The notes under the pieces: model-generated | Told to the model about the DNA's origin: nothing | The model's input: the letters and a program-made list of their open reading frames with translations, nothing else | Database searches by the model: none | Assembly: GCA_964410945.1 (NCBI GenBank) | Contig: CAYPJE010000004.1 | Location: forward strand, 74,196 to 138,195 | DNA length: 64,000 nt | DNA from: CAYPJE01 sp964410945 | GTDB lineage: Bacteria > Fidelibacterota > Marinisomatia > Marinisomatales > TCS56 | Reading direction: 5' to 3' | Program-made: the position numbers and the translations under genes | Shown: in pieces, positions 43,072 to 51,201 of the stretch | Numbering within the stretch: position 1 is the stretch's first letter | Layout of the letters: the number at the start of each line of letters is the position of its first letter

Positions 43072-43322
43072 TAATTGACTATAACGATATCCTGTCCCTC
43101 TGGACCGCCACCCCCGGCGTCGGCCTCTCCCCTTCCGATTCCCGGGAGGCGATCGCAGTCTATCTGGAACGCAATCCCGGATTGAGCCAGATTGCCCGGG
43201 ACAAGCACGGGGAAATCGCCGGTGTCATCCTCTGTGGTCACGATGGTGCCCGGGATTATAACCGCCACTTGACAGTAGCCGAGAAATACCAGCAGCCGGG
43301 TGGACCTTTCGGGATGAATTGA
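43072..43322 (+). pseudogene. GNAT acetyltransferase remnant
   Basis: The frame reads DYNDILSLWTATPGVGLS, SDSREAIAVYLERNPGLS, then IAGVILCGHDGARDYNRHLT, which is the N-terminal two-thirds of a well-known GNAT group (TPGVGLS and CGHDG are hallmarks). It lacks a start codon, and the acetyl-CoA loop after the HLTVAEKY strand is replaced by QQPGGPFGMN and a stop, so the motif RxxGxG and C-terminal strands are lost. It is a decayed gene. Confidence 0.85.
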
Positions 43323-43535
43323 ACACCTTCAGCAAAATACTCTAAACCGTTCATTGATTTTCTTTACGTTACTAAATCTGTATCGGAACCCTGACAACCC
43401 TGGCCTTGGATATCGACCTGTGAGTTTTTGATTCACGCCGGTTTAAATCACCTGTATTTCATTATCCGCATCTCCGTAATTTCTGCTATATTAAAACAGC
43501 AATTTCATTTGTCTAACAACAGTTAAAGGTTATCG

Positions 43536-44159
43536 ATGGGCAACATTCACCAGGTTGAACACCCCCTGCTTAAGCATTCGCTGACAATTTTACGCAATAA
43601 TGACACCGCCACGGAAGAATTCCGTCATCACACCGCCATCGTATCTCAGATCATGATAATGGAAGCCACTAAGAATGTTTCCATCGACAAGCGGCCAATT
43701 GAAACACCTTTGACGGACACAACCGGATATGAGATCAACCGTTCGATTATTTTTGTTCTTGTTTTACGGGCCGGTATTTCCATGCTGTTTCCAGCCCGTG
43801 AATTTCTCCCGTGGGCATCGGTGGGCTTCATCGGCCTGGAGCGGGATGAGAACACAGCCGTGGCCAGGGAATATTACCAGAAATTCCCCGCCGATCTGGC
43901 TGATAAACAGGTTATGGTACTTGATCCCATGCTGGCCACCGGTGGATCGATCTGTGATACCATCGAAGCCCTGATCAATAAAGGTGCCCGGCGGATATCG
44001 GCGGTTTGTATTGTAGGTGCACCGGAGGGGATCCGTAATCTGCAGGAAAGGCATCCCGAAGTTCGACTATTCATCGCCGCCATCGATTCCCATCTGGATG
44101 AAAACCGTTATATTGTTCCCGGCCTGGGCGATTTCGGCGATCGTTATTTTGGGACTTAA
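43536..44159 (+). CDS. upp: Uracil phosphoribosyltransferase
   Basis: The 207-residue protein has the UPRT pattern: HPLLKHSLTILRNNDT at the start, VLRAGISML with the PRPP-region Arg near 78, and the PRPP loop VMVLDPMLATGGSICDTIEAL at residues about 126-146. The uracil-recognition end PGLGDFGDRYFGT is present. It salvages uracil to UMP. A promoter-sized gap of over 200 bp precedes it, and its stop is followed by a heptanucleotide array. Confidence 0.95.
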   Translation: MGNIHQVEHPLLKHSLTILRNNDTATEEFRHHTAIVSQIMIMEATKNVSIDKRPIETPLTDTTGYEINRSIIFVLVLRAGISMLFPAREFLPWASVGFIGLERDENTAVAREYYQKFPADLADKQVMVLDPMLATGGSICDTIEALINKGARRISAVCIVGAPEGIRNLQERHPEVRLFIAAIDSHLDENRYIVPGLGDFGDRYFGT

Positions 44160-44224
44160 TAAATAATAGATAGTAGCCACAGAGACTCAGAAAACACAGG
44201 GGTAAAATATACCGAACCCTGTAA

Positions 44225-44273
44225 CCCTAGCTCCCAGCCCTTAACTCTTAACATCTAACATCTAACATCGCCC
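44225..44273. repeat. Degenerate heptanucleotide array
   Basis: Seven consecutive 7-base units, CCCTAGC, TCCCAGC, CCTTAAC, TCTTAAC, ATCTAAC, ATCTAAC and ATCGCCC, stand in strict register between upp and the convergent gene at 44280. The preceding 50 bp (CCACAGAGACTCAGAAAAC region) may be an older part of the same array. Confidence 0.75.
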
Positions 44274-44279
44274 CTCAAT

Positions 44280-44726
44280 TCAGTTCTCCGGCCTATATTT
44301 TCTCTGGGCCTTGAGCAAAAGTACATTGGCGGTCTGCTGGTCCCCATCCTGGGCCGTTGAGACCACCCGCAGGGCTTCGATCACCGGTATCAGGACATTG
44401 TCATAATTGGCATACAGGGCATCCATGGCCTGGACGATTATATCGATATTATATCCCACTCCTTCAGCGATGTGTTCGTCAACCACTTCATAGAAGCGCT
44501 CAATAAAATATGGTTCACGGTAATAGGGATCGCGGCCGTACATTTTTTTCACTTCTTCAATATGCACTGCTTTGGCCCGGCTCATAGCCGTGTAGGCTCC
44601 ATTCACAAAAGCCAGTTTCTCGGTATCAGTGAGACTGCCCCAGTAATCGGCTGGTGTTGAATGCTGGGCTATCAGTCCACTGCTGATCGACACTAATATT
44701 AATATGATTGAGAATATCTTTTTCAT
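44280..44726 (-). CDS. Exported protein of unknown function
   Basis: The 148-residue protein has a signal peptide (IFSIILILVSISSGLIAQH) and a mature helical domain of about 128 residues with DTEKLAFVNGAYTAMSRA and REPYFIERFYEVV. No family is recognised. It overlaps the end of nadE by 4 bp on the same strand, so it is read as the last gene of the asnS-to-nadE operon and is translationally coupled. A heptanucleotide array lies immediately beyond its stop codon. Confidence 0.72.
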   Translation of the reverse strand: MKKIFSIILILVSISSGLIAQHSTPADYWGSLTDTEKLAFVNGAYTAMSRAKAVHIEEVKKMYGRDPYYREPYFIERFYEVVDEHIAEGVGYNIDIIVQAMDALYANYDNVLIPVIEALRVVSTAQDGDQQTANVLLLKAQRKYRPEN

Positions 44727-46354
44727 GAATCATCCTCTACACTTAAACCATCAAAATGATTGACAATCGGTACCCGCCGGCCCGAACCAAAGGCTTTGGC
44801 ACTGACCCTTATCCCCGGAGCGGCCTGACGCCGCTTGTATTCATTGCGGTGTACCTTGCGGTATATATCTTCCACTAATTCACGATCGTAGCCCTGAACT
44901 ATCAATTCCTGCGGAGCTTTTCGTTCCTCTACAATCGCATCCACCAATGGGCTGACCACTTCGTAATCGAAAGGATCGACCTGATCGGGGCTCAATTCAG
45001 CCGAAGGCGGTTTATTGATACAATTTTCTGGGATTATTTCCCGGCCGGCCTTTTTGTTGATCCAGCGGGCCAGGTTATAGACATCGGTCTTGGACAGGTC
45101 GGAGATCACTGCCAATCCACCAACCATATCGCCATAGAGCGTACAATAACCCAGGGCCAGTTCGGTCTTGTTACCGCAGGATAATACTAACCAGTTCATT
45201 TTATTGGAAAAAGCCATCAGGATGCCGCCGCGTGTACGGGCCTGGTTGTTTTCCTCGGTAATGTCCCGTGCCAGCCCACTGAACTCTGCCGCAAGCCCCG
45301 CCTCGAAACAATCCACTGCCGGTTGAATCGGTATCACCTTGAAATCAATTCCCAGGTTCTCAGCCAATTGCCGGGCATCATTGACGCTGTGATCACTGGA
45401 AAAGCGCGATGGCATGGCAATTCCATGAACATTGGCCGGTCCCAGTGCTTCAGCGGCTATCGCCGCCACCAGACTGGAATCAATCCCCCCGCTCATGCCA
45501 ATTACCACTTCATGGTAACCAACCTTGGAAATATAATCCTTTACGCCCAGGCACAGTGCTTCGAATATTTCCTGTTCGCGCGGAAAAGTAACCAGATCAG
45601 TGATCGGCAAATCAGTGATTGGATTGATCAGCAACAGATCCTCTCTAAAGGCCGCTCCCTGACCGGTGAGTTGTCCATGTTCATTGACTGCCAGCGACTG
45701 ACCGTCAAACACCAGTTCGTCCTGGCCACCCACCAGATTGCAGTACAAAAAGGGGATTTTTACTTCACTGACTTTATCCCGAATCAAAGACAACCGGTCC
45801 TCTAACCGCCCTTCATGATATGGTGACGCTGAAATATTGACGATAATCTCGGCTCCTGCCCGGACCAGTTCGCTGGTCACTTTCACTGGATAACTATCGT
45901 CCCAGAGATCCTCACAGATTTCTATTCCACAACGAATCGATTTACCATTGACATCAATTTCCCAAACCTCTGGCCCGGAGCCGGGAGTAAAATAACGATC
46001 CTCGTCGAAAACATCGTAAGTGGGCAGTAATAATTTCCTGTAAACCTGCCTTATGGCACCGTCTTGAATCAAGGCGGCACAATTAAATAAATCATCGCCT
46101 TCGATATCGATAAAACCGACAATCGCCGGTTTGCTGACGTTGCGGACGAATTTCGCCAGCATTTCCAGATTTGTATTTACAAAACCACCTTCATACAGCA
46201 GATCTCCCGGAGGATAACCAGTGATAACCAATTCAGGGAATACTACCACATCCGCACCCTGGTCAATGGCACGTTGGTACCAGGTCCGGATCAAATCCAG
46301 ATTGGCGCGGAAGGCACCAACAGTGGGATTAACCTGGCAGAGGGCAAACTTCAT
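44723..46354 (-). CDS. nadE: Glutamine-dependent NAD+ synthetase
   Basis: The 543-residue protein joins an N-terminal nitrilase-type amidase with the catalytic triad (Glu41 in FPELVITGYPPGD, Lys in RKLLLPTYDVFDE, Cys in GIEICEDLW) to a C-terminal NAD synthase with the ATP pyrophosphatase loop GMSGGIDSSLVAA near 285. It amidates nicotinic acid adenine dinucleotide using ammonia channelled from glutamine, the last step of NAD synthesis. It lies 2 bp downstream of acyP and overlaps the exported-protein gene at its end. Confidence 0.96.
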   Translation of the reverse strand: MKFALCQVNPTVGAFRANLDLIRTWYQRAIDQGADVVVFPELVITGYPPGDLLYEGGFVNTNLEMLAKFVRNVSKPAIVGFIDIEGDDLFNCAALIQDGAIRQVYRKLLLPTYDVFDEDRYFTPGSGPEVWEIDVNGKSIRCGIEICEDLWDDSYPVKVTSELVRAGAEIIVNISASPYHEGRLEDRLSLIRDKVSEVKIPFLYCNLVGGQDELVFDGQSLAVNEHGQLTGQGAAFREDLLLINPITDLPITDLVTFPREQEIFEALCLGVKDYISKVGYHEVVIGMSGGIDSSLVAAIAAEALGPANVHGIAMPSRFSSDHSVNDARQLAENLGIDFKVIPIQPAVDCFEAGLAAEFSGLARDITEENNQARTRGGILMAFSNKMNWLVLSCGNKTELALGYCTLYGDMVGGLAVISDLSKTDVYNLARWINKKAGREIIPENCINKPPSAELSPDQVDPFDYEVVSPLVDAIVEERKAPQELIVQGYDRELVEDIYRKVHRNEYKRRQAAPGIRVSAKAFGSGRRVPIVNHFDGLSVEDDS

Positions 46355-46356
46355 TA

Positions 46357-46656
46357 TCAGTACCGGATTTCGAAGTCGCGATATTTATGCTCGAAATTAA
46401 GCCAGTTCACCTCCACCTCATCCACACTGGAGAAGCGCGGTCCCTGCTTCAATTCTTTGACAAATGATTCGATCCGGTTGCGTTTCCCCTCTACCTCAAC
46501 AAATACCGATCCATTGTCCATATTCTTGACAAATCCTCCCAATCCCATATCCTGGGCCCACTGGACGGTAAACCAGCGAAAGCCCACTTTCTGCACCCGG
46601 CCGGTAATTTTTATGGTTGCACCAACATTATCGGTTTTTGGCAAATCCCAGCTCAT
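46357..46656 (-). CDS. acyP: Acylphosphatase
   Basis: The 99-residue protein has the acylphosphatase signature GRVQKVGFRWF with the phosphate-binding loop and catalytic Arg27, then GFVKNMDNGSV with catalytic Asn45. It hydrolyses acyl phosphates such as carbamoyl phosphate or 1,3-bisphosphoglycerate. It overlaps the upstream LOG-like gene by 4 bp and precedes nadE by 2 bp. Confidence 0.93.
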   Translation of the reverse strand: MSWDLPKTDNVGATIKITGRVQKVGFRWFTVQWAQDMGLGGFVKNMDNGSVFVEVEGKRNRIESFVKELKQGPRFSSVDEVEVNWLNFEHKYRDFEIRY

Positions 46657-47108
46657 ACTGACTGCTCCTTAATCAAATCGATAATTTCCGCCGGACTTTC
46701 TCCGACAATTACATTCGGCAGATCCCAGGTACCCAGGCCGATCACCGGTTTCTTCAATTGTCCCGCATAGGCGATCTCCGAAAGTGTTCCATATTGCCCA
46801 CTGATGGCAACGGCAATATCACAGTTATAAGCCAGCAGGGCGTTGCGGGTAATACCCATATTTGTCAGCAGCGGGATGGTGACAAACTCATTGGCTTCTT
46901 CCAACCGGTCACCCTTTAAAATACCAACCGATGTTCCCCCACCTTCCGCTACCCCGCGGCAGATGGCTTCCATCACACCTGGTCCGCCACCGCAATACAC
47001 CAGCCAGCCTTCTTCGGCCAGCTTGCGCCCCAACTCCACGGCCTGATTATATACAGATTGGGTAATATCCCGTCCGCCAAAAACCGAAATCCGGAGCGGT
47101 CGTTTCAT
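46653..47108 (-). CDS. LOG/DprA-like Rossmann-fold protein (TIGR00725 type)
   Basis: The 151-residue protein has the lysine-decarboxylase-like Rossmann fold: VFGGRDITQSVY at the start, VYCGGGPGVMEAICRGV near 41 and SGQYGTLSEIAYA near 105, the counterpart of the PGGxGTxxE motif. Some relatives release cytokinin-like bases from nucleotides, while others bind unknown ligands, so only the fold is claimed. It follows asnS directly with a one-base overlap. Confidence 0.85.
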   Translation of the reverse strand: MKRPLRISVFGGRDITQSVYNQAVELGRKLAEEGWLVYCGGGPGVMEAICRGVAEGGGTSVGILKGDRLEEANEFVTIPLLTNMGITRNALLAYNCDIAVAISGQYGTLSEIAYAGQLKKPVIGLGTWDLPNVIVGESPAEIIDLIKEQSV

Positions 47109-48400
47109 TAAGGCTCCAGGCGTGCCAGAGTTCTCGGGAAGGGAATTGTCTCGCGAATATGCTGAATCCCGGTAATCCAGGTTACGCAGCGCTCGATCCC
47201 CATTCCAAACCCGGAATGGGGCACCGAACCGTATCTACGGACATCAAGATACCACTGAAACGGTTTTAAGGGCAGGTCGTGGTGGAGGATCCGGTCCACC
47301 AGCGTGTCACAATCATCTTCACGCTGACCGCCACCGATAATTTCTCCATAACCTTCCGGAGCCAGGACATCAACGCCTAAAGCCAGTTCCGGATTTTTGG
47401 GGTCGCGCTTCATATAAAAGGCTTTGGTTTCCGCCGGCCAGCGATGGACCATCACCGGGCGATCGAACTGACTGGAAATGATCGTTTCATCACCACCACC
47501 AAAATCGCCGCCGTATTCAAAATCGACCCCATTATCCGCCAATATCCTGGCTGCTTCATCATAAGTGATCCGTGGGAAAGGCGGTACAACTTTTTCGAGC
47601 TGCGAAACATCCCGTTCGAGAATTTCCAGCTCGGTCTTACAGTTCTCGAGACACCACTGAACGACATATGAAATAAATCTTTCCGCCCAACCCATATTCT
47701 CGTCCAGGTCGCAGTAAGCTATCTCCGGCTCCACCATCCAGAATTCGGTCAGATGGCGGCGGGTCTTCGATTTCTCAGCCCGGAAAGTCGGACCAAAGCA
47801 ATATACTTTTCCATGGGCACCGATTGAAGCTTCCGAATAAAGCTGTCCACTCTGGGCCAGGTAGGCCGTAGTATCGAAATAATCCACATTGAACAGATTG
47901 GTTGTGCCTTCGCAGGCATTGGCAGTGAAAATCGGTGTATCGACCAGTGTGAATCCATGATTATCAAAAAAATCGCGACTGGCTTTAATTATCTGGTGAC
48001 GGACACGAATAATGGCATGCTGCTTTTTAGATCGCAGCCAAAGGTGGCGGTGATCCATCAGAAAGGCCGTGCCATGTTCCTTTGGTGTGATCGGGTAATC
48101 CTCGGCGATCTGGTGGACCTCGATTGACTGCACACCCAGTTCATAGCCGCCAATCTGGCGATCGTCTTTACGGATTGTCCCTGTTACCGAGACGGAAGAT
48201 TCCTGGGTAAGTTTGCTCTCCAGGTTAAAAATTTCATCCGAAACTTCCGATTTGACCACCACACATTGAATCATGCCGGTTCCATCCCGAAAGATCATAA
48301 ACCAGACTTTACCAATCGAACGGGTATTATACACCCATCCATGGAGGGTCACTTCTTTTCCGTCATAATCCGCGATATCTGAAATATAAATATGTTCCAT
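47108..48400 (-). CDS. asnS: Asparaginyl-tRNA synthetase
   Basis: The 430-residue class IIb synthetase has an N-terminal OB anticodon-binding domain (VTLHGWVYNTRSIGKVWF) and a catalytic core with motif 2 FGPTFRAEKSKTRRHLTEFW and motif 3 GFGMGIERCVTWITG. It charges tRNA-Asn with asparagine. The length and the SKTRRHLTEFWMVE segment fit AsnS rather than AspS. It begins an operon with the LOG-like gene, acyP, nadE and an exported protein. Confidence 0.96.
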   Translation of the reverse strand: MEHIYISDIADYDGKEVTLHGWVYNTRSIGKVWFMIFRDGTGMIQCVVVKSEVSDEIFNLESKLTQESSVSVTGTIRKDDRQIGGYELGVQSIEVHQIAEDYPITPKEHGTAFLMDHRHLWLRSKKQHAIIRVRHQIIKASRDFFDNHGFTLVDTPIFTANACEGTTNLFNVDYFDTTAYLAQSGQLYSEASIGAHGKVYCFGPTFRAEKSKTRRHLTEFWMVEPEIAYCDLDENMGWAERFISYVVQWCLENCKTELEILERDVSQLEKVVPPFPRITYDEAARILADNGVDFEYGGDFGGGDETIISSQFDRPVMVHRWPAETKAFYMKRDPKNPELALGVDVLAPEGYGEIIGGGQREDDCDTLVDRILHHDLPLKPFQWYLDVRRYGSVPHSGFGMGIERCVTWITGIQHIRETIPFPRTLARLEP

Positions 48401-48448
48401 TAATCTGTTAACTCCATGTGAAAATTAGGGGTAGATATTACGCTCTTT

Positions 48449-49006
48449 CTACCACGTAGACATAATATCATTGATTACATCTTCGGCAATCTGTTTGACA
48501 GCAATTTCTGTGGAATAGGTCCTGGGTTCACCGAATTCATCCTGATCCTCACCATCGATCAGGCCATCACCATCATTATCCAGTCCATCGTTTCCAATAT
48601 CACCGCTTAATCCGTAAATACCTTCGCCGGTATACTTCTTTTCCAGCAGGATTGCGTCATTCTGGACATCATACCATTCCAGTTCCAATTCCAAGGTGAA
48701 TTTGTACTCGGTCACCACTTCCTGCCCGGTAAAAGTCTGAGCCCGGTCATCAACACGAATAATAATCCCCCGCAGGATGGAATCAGCCTGATCCTCATCC
48801 ACCAGCCGCAGGATATTCTCCTCAACGAACCGGGTCTGTAGATTCTCGGTAACAGCTTCCACCATTCCAAATTCAGCGGTCTGGTTTCCGACCATCGGTA
48901 TGGCAATACTTTTAATATGTGGTGGAATCGATCCGGCCATCGAATAGAAACCGCAGCCATACAGCAGCACCATCACCGGAATCAGCACCCATTGCATTGT
49001 TTTCAT
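48449..49006 (-). CDS. lptE: LptE-like LPS assembly lipoprotein with an acidic metal-loop insertion
   Basis: From ATG 49006 the protein has 185 residues with a lipobox (VLLYGC) followed by the LptE pattern GFYSMAGSIPPHIKSIAIP and FGMVEAVTENLQTRF. LptE plugs the LptD barrel that inserts LPS into the outer membrane. Between the last two strands is an insertion, GNDGLDNDGDGLIDGEDQD, with two DxDxDG-type loops like those of calcium-binding thrombospondin or dockerin repeats; this is unusual for LptE. A longer in-frame start at 49075 is rejected. The gene starts one base after the sigma-54 activator stop. Confidence 0.84.
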   Translation of the reverse strand: MKTMQWVLIPVMVLLYGCGFYSMAGSIPPHIKSIAIPMVGNQTAEFGMVEAVTENLQTRFVEENILRLVDEDQADSILRGIIIRVDDRAQTFTGQEVVTEYKFTLELELEWYDVQNDAILLEKKYTGEGIYGLSGDIGNDGLDNDGDGLIDGEDQDEFGEPRTYSTEIAVKQIAEDVINDIMSTW

Positions 49007-49007
49007 A

Positions 49008-50213
49008 TCATTCACGTCCCTTGATTTTGCGTTCCAGCCCATACTGATCGATTTTCCGGTACAGCGTCCGCTCACTCATCCCCAGTGACCGGGCTGCGGC
49101 CCTCCGATTGTTACGAAAATGCTGAAGTGTACGTGTAATAGCCTCTTTTTCCAACTCTTCCAGGGTCATATCACCGATTGCTTCACCGTTGATCATCTGA
49201 AAGTTCTCATCGGTGGTAAAACTGGCCTGCTCGACTTCTTCCTCCTGCTGCGGCAGGTACTGTACTTCCTGCTCGGTGGGAATATACGAGGGTTGCCCGC
49301 TGCCGATAACCGCTTTTATATCCACCAGATCCTGACGCATCAGAAATAATTGTCGCAGGATCAATTCCCGCTCGGCCTGTTCCGGTGAACGATCAATAAC
49401 CACTGGCAACATGGGATTTGCAGTTGGTTTGGTCGGCTGCAGCTGCCGGGCCACCATTTCCGCGGTAATTCGTTCCCCTTTTTCCAGCACCAGGATACTT
49501 TCCACAAAATTTTTCAGTTCACGCACATTACCGGGCCAGTCATATTGTTTCATCAGGCGTGTTGCCTCAGGCATGAAACCACGATAAGCGATGTCATTGC
49601 TGCGGGTAAATTCCAGGGCAAACCGTTCCACCAGCAGGCTCAGATCCTCGATCCGGTGGCGCAGGGCCGGTACTTCAATTGTTACGGTCTTCAATCGATA
49701 GTATAGATCTTCCCTGAATTCACCCTTGCCGGTCTGTTCACCCAGCTCCCGGTTGGTGGCGGCAATCACACGCACATCGGAATACAATGTTTTTGAATCA
49801 CCCACCCGCATGAATTCGCCACTCTCCAGAACCCTTAACAGCTTGACCTGGGTTTCCATGGGAGTTTCGCCAATCTCATCGAGAAAGATCGTACCCTTGT
49901 GGGCAAATTCGAAATACCCGCGCCGGTCATCGGCGGCACCGGTATAGGCTCCTTTTTTGTGACCAAATAATTCACTCTCAATTATACCCGACGGGATCGC
50001 TCCGCAATTGACCGTTACCAGTGATTCATTGTTCCGGCGGCTGGCTTTGTGGATCGCCTTGGCCACCATTTCCTTACCGGTTCCTGATTCCCCGGTGATT
50101 AAAACCGATATGTCGATCGGAGCCACCTGGGCGATCATTTCGATTACCTGGCGAATCTGGCTGGAATTACCGACAATTCCGGATACCTGTTGTAATTGAT
50201 CGATATTTTTCAT
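49008..50213 (-). CDS. Sigma-54-dependent transcriptional activator (PspF-like layout)
   Basis: The 401-residue protein begins directly with an AAA+ domain: Walker A GESGTGKEM at residues 41-49, the sigma-54 contact loop GAYTGA near 105 (Tyr in place of the usual Phe, a known variant) and Walker B GTIFLDEIGE. It ends with a Fis-type helix-turn-helix (RAAARSLGMSERTLYRKI). There is no receiver or sensor domain, so activity must be controlled by a partner, as for PspF. The gene is followed by lptE with one base between, hinting at envelope-stress control. Confidence 0.92.
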   Translation of the reverse strand: MKNIDQLQQVSGIVGNSSQIRQVIEMIAQVAPIDISVLITGESGTGKEMVAKAIHKASRRNNESLVTVNCGAIPSGIIESELFGHKKGAYTGAADDRRGYFEFAHKGTIFLDEIGETPMETQVKLLRVLESGEFMRVGDSKTLYSDVRVIAATNRELGEQTGKGEFREDLYYRLKTVTIEVPALRHRIEDLSLLVERFALEFTRSNDIAYRGFMPEATRLMKQYDWPGNVRELKNFVESILVLEKGERITAEMVARQLQPTKPTANPMLPVVIDRSPEQAERELILRQLFLMRQDLVDIKAVIGSGQPSYIPTEQEVQYLPQQEEEVEQASFTTDENFQMINGEAIGDMTLEELEKEAITRTLQHFRNNRRAAARSLGMSERTLYRKIDQYGLERKIKGRE

Positions 50214-50238
50214 TTGACTACCAATCCTGGTTTGCTGG

Positions 50239-51201
50239 CTATTTATAGATTACCCACATACTGGATAACAATGTTGTCAAATCGGAATAATGTGGTTGCC
50301 AGTTAAGTTTGTCAAAGGCAATCTGTGAGGTCGCATAGAGTTGGGCCGGATCACCGTCACGACGTCCTACAACGCGGTAGGGAATTCTCTGCCCGGTAAT
50401 CCGCTCTGTCTCTTTAATAACGTCCAGTACGGAATAACCCTGCCCGGTGGCCAGATTCAGGCAGAGATTATCATCATTTTCCTGCAGATAATCGAGGGCT
50501 GCCACATGAGCTGTGGCTAGGTCGTTCACATGAATATAATCCCTGATACCGGTACCATCGGGTGTATCGTAATCATCCCCGAATACCAGCAGTTCATTTC
50601 TTTCCCCGGCGGCTATTTCCATTACCAGCGGCAACAGATTGGCCGGTGCCTTTTCTTTGCCCCGAATCTTTTTCCCAATATCATAACCGGCGGCGTTAAA
50701 ATAACGCAGCGCTGCAAACCGCAGGCCCTTCAACCGGCCATACCATCCCAGAAGATTCTCGATCTCCAGTTTAGTATAACCATAGAAATTGATCGGTTCC
50801 ACCGGGTGGGCTTCATCTACCGGCAGATACTGCGGGTAACCATATACCGCCGCCGTCGATGAAAAAATAAAAGTACCAATCGATTTTTCCAGCATTGCAT
50901 TCAGCAGTTTAGTGGTACCAACCAGGTTGTTAAGGGCGTATTTCTCGGGCTGCTCCATCGACTCACCGGCTGCTTTGAAGGCGGCGAAATGAAAAACTGC
51001 ACCTACATCCGAATTCAATGCCTTATCAAGTACATCCGCTTCCAGGATATTTCCCTGTATAAATTCAGCCCGGGGATTGATATTCTCCTCCACACCCAGT
51101 GACAGATCGTCAACAATGGTTACCTGATGTCCATTTCCGATCAATTCCTGTACGATATGGGAGCCAATATACCCGGCACCCCCGGTCACTACAATTTTCA
51201 T
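50239..51201 (-). CDS. galE: UDP-glucose 4-epimerase
   Basis: The 320-residue extended SDR has the NAD loop GGAGYIGSH at residues 7-15, the SSTAAVYG serine motif near 124 and YGYTKLEIE with the catalytic Tyr and Lys near 146. The substrate segment RYFNAAGYD is followed by a GTGIRDYIHVNDLA block typical of GalE. It interconverts UDP-glucose and UDP-galactose, supplying LPS or capsule. It overlaps the end of uvrB by 4 bp. Confidence 0.94.
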   Translation of the reverse strand: MKIVVTGGAGYIGSHIVQELIGNGHQVTIVDDLSLGVEENINPRAEFIQGNILEADVLDKALNSDVGAVFHFAAFKAAGESMEQPEKYALNNLVGTTKLLNAMLEKSIGTFIFSSTAAVYGYPQYLPVDEAHPVEPINFYGYTKLEIENLLGWYGRLKGLRFAALRYFNAAGYDIGKKIRGKEKAPANLLPLVMEIAAGERNELLVFGDDYDTPDGTGIRDYIHVNDLATAHVAALDYLQENDDNLCLNLATGQGYSVLDVIKETERITGQRIPYRVVGRRDGDPAQLYATSQIAFDKLNWQPHYSDLTTLLSSMWVIYK

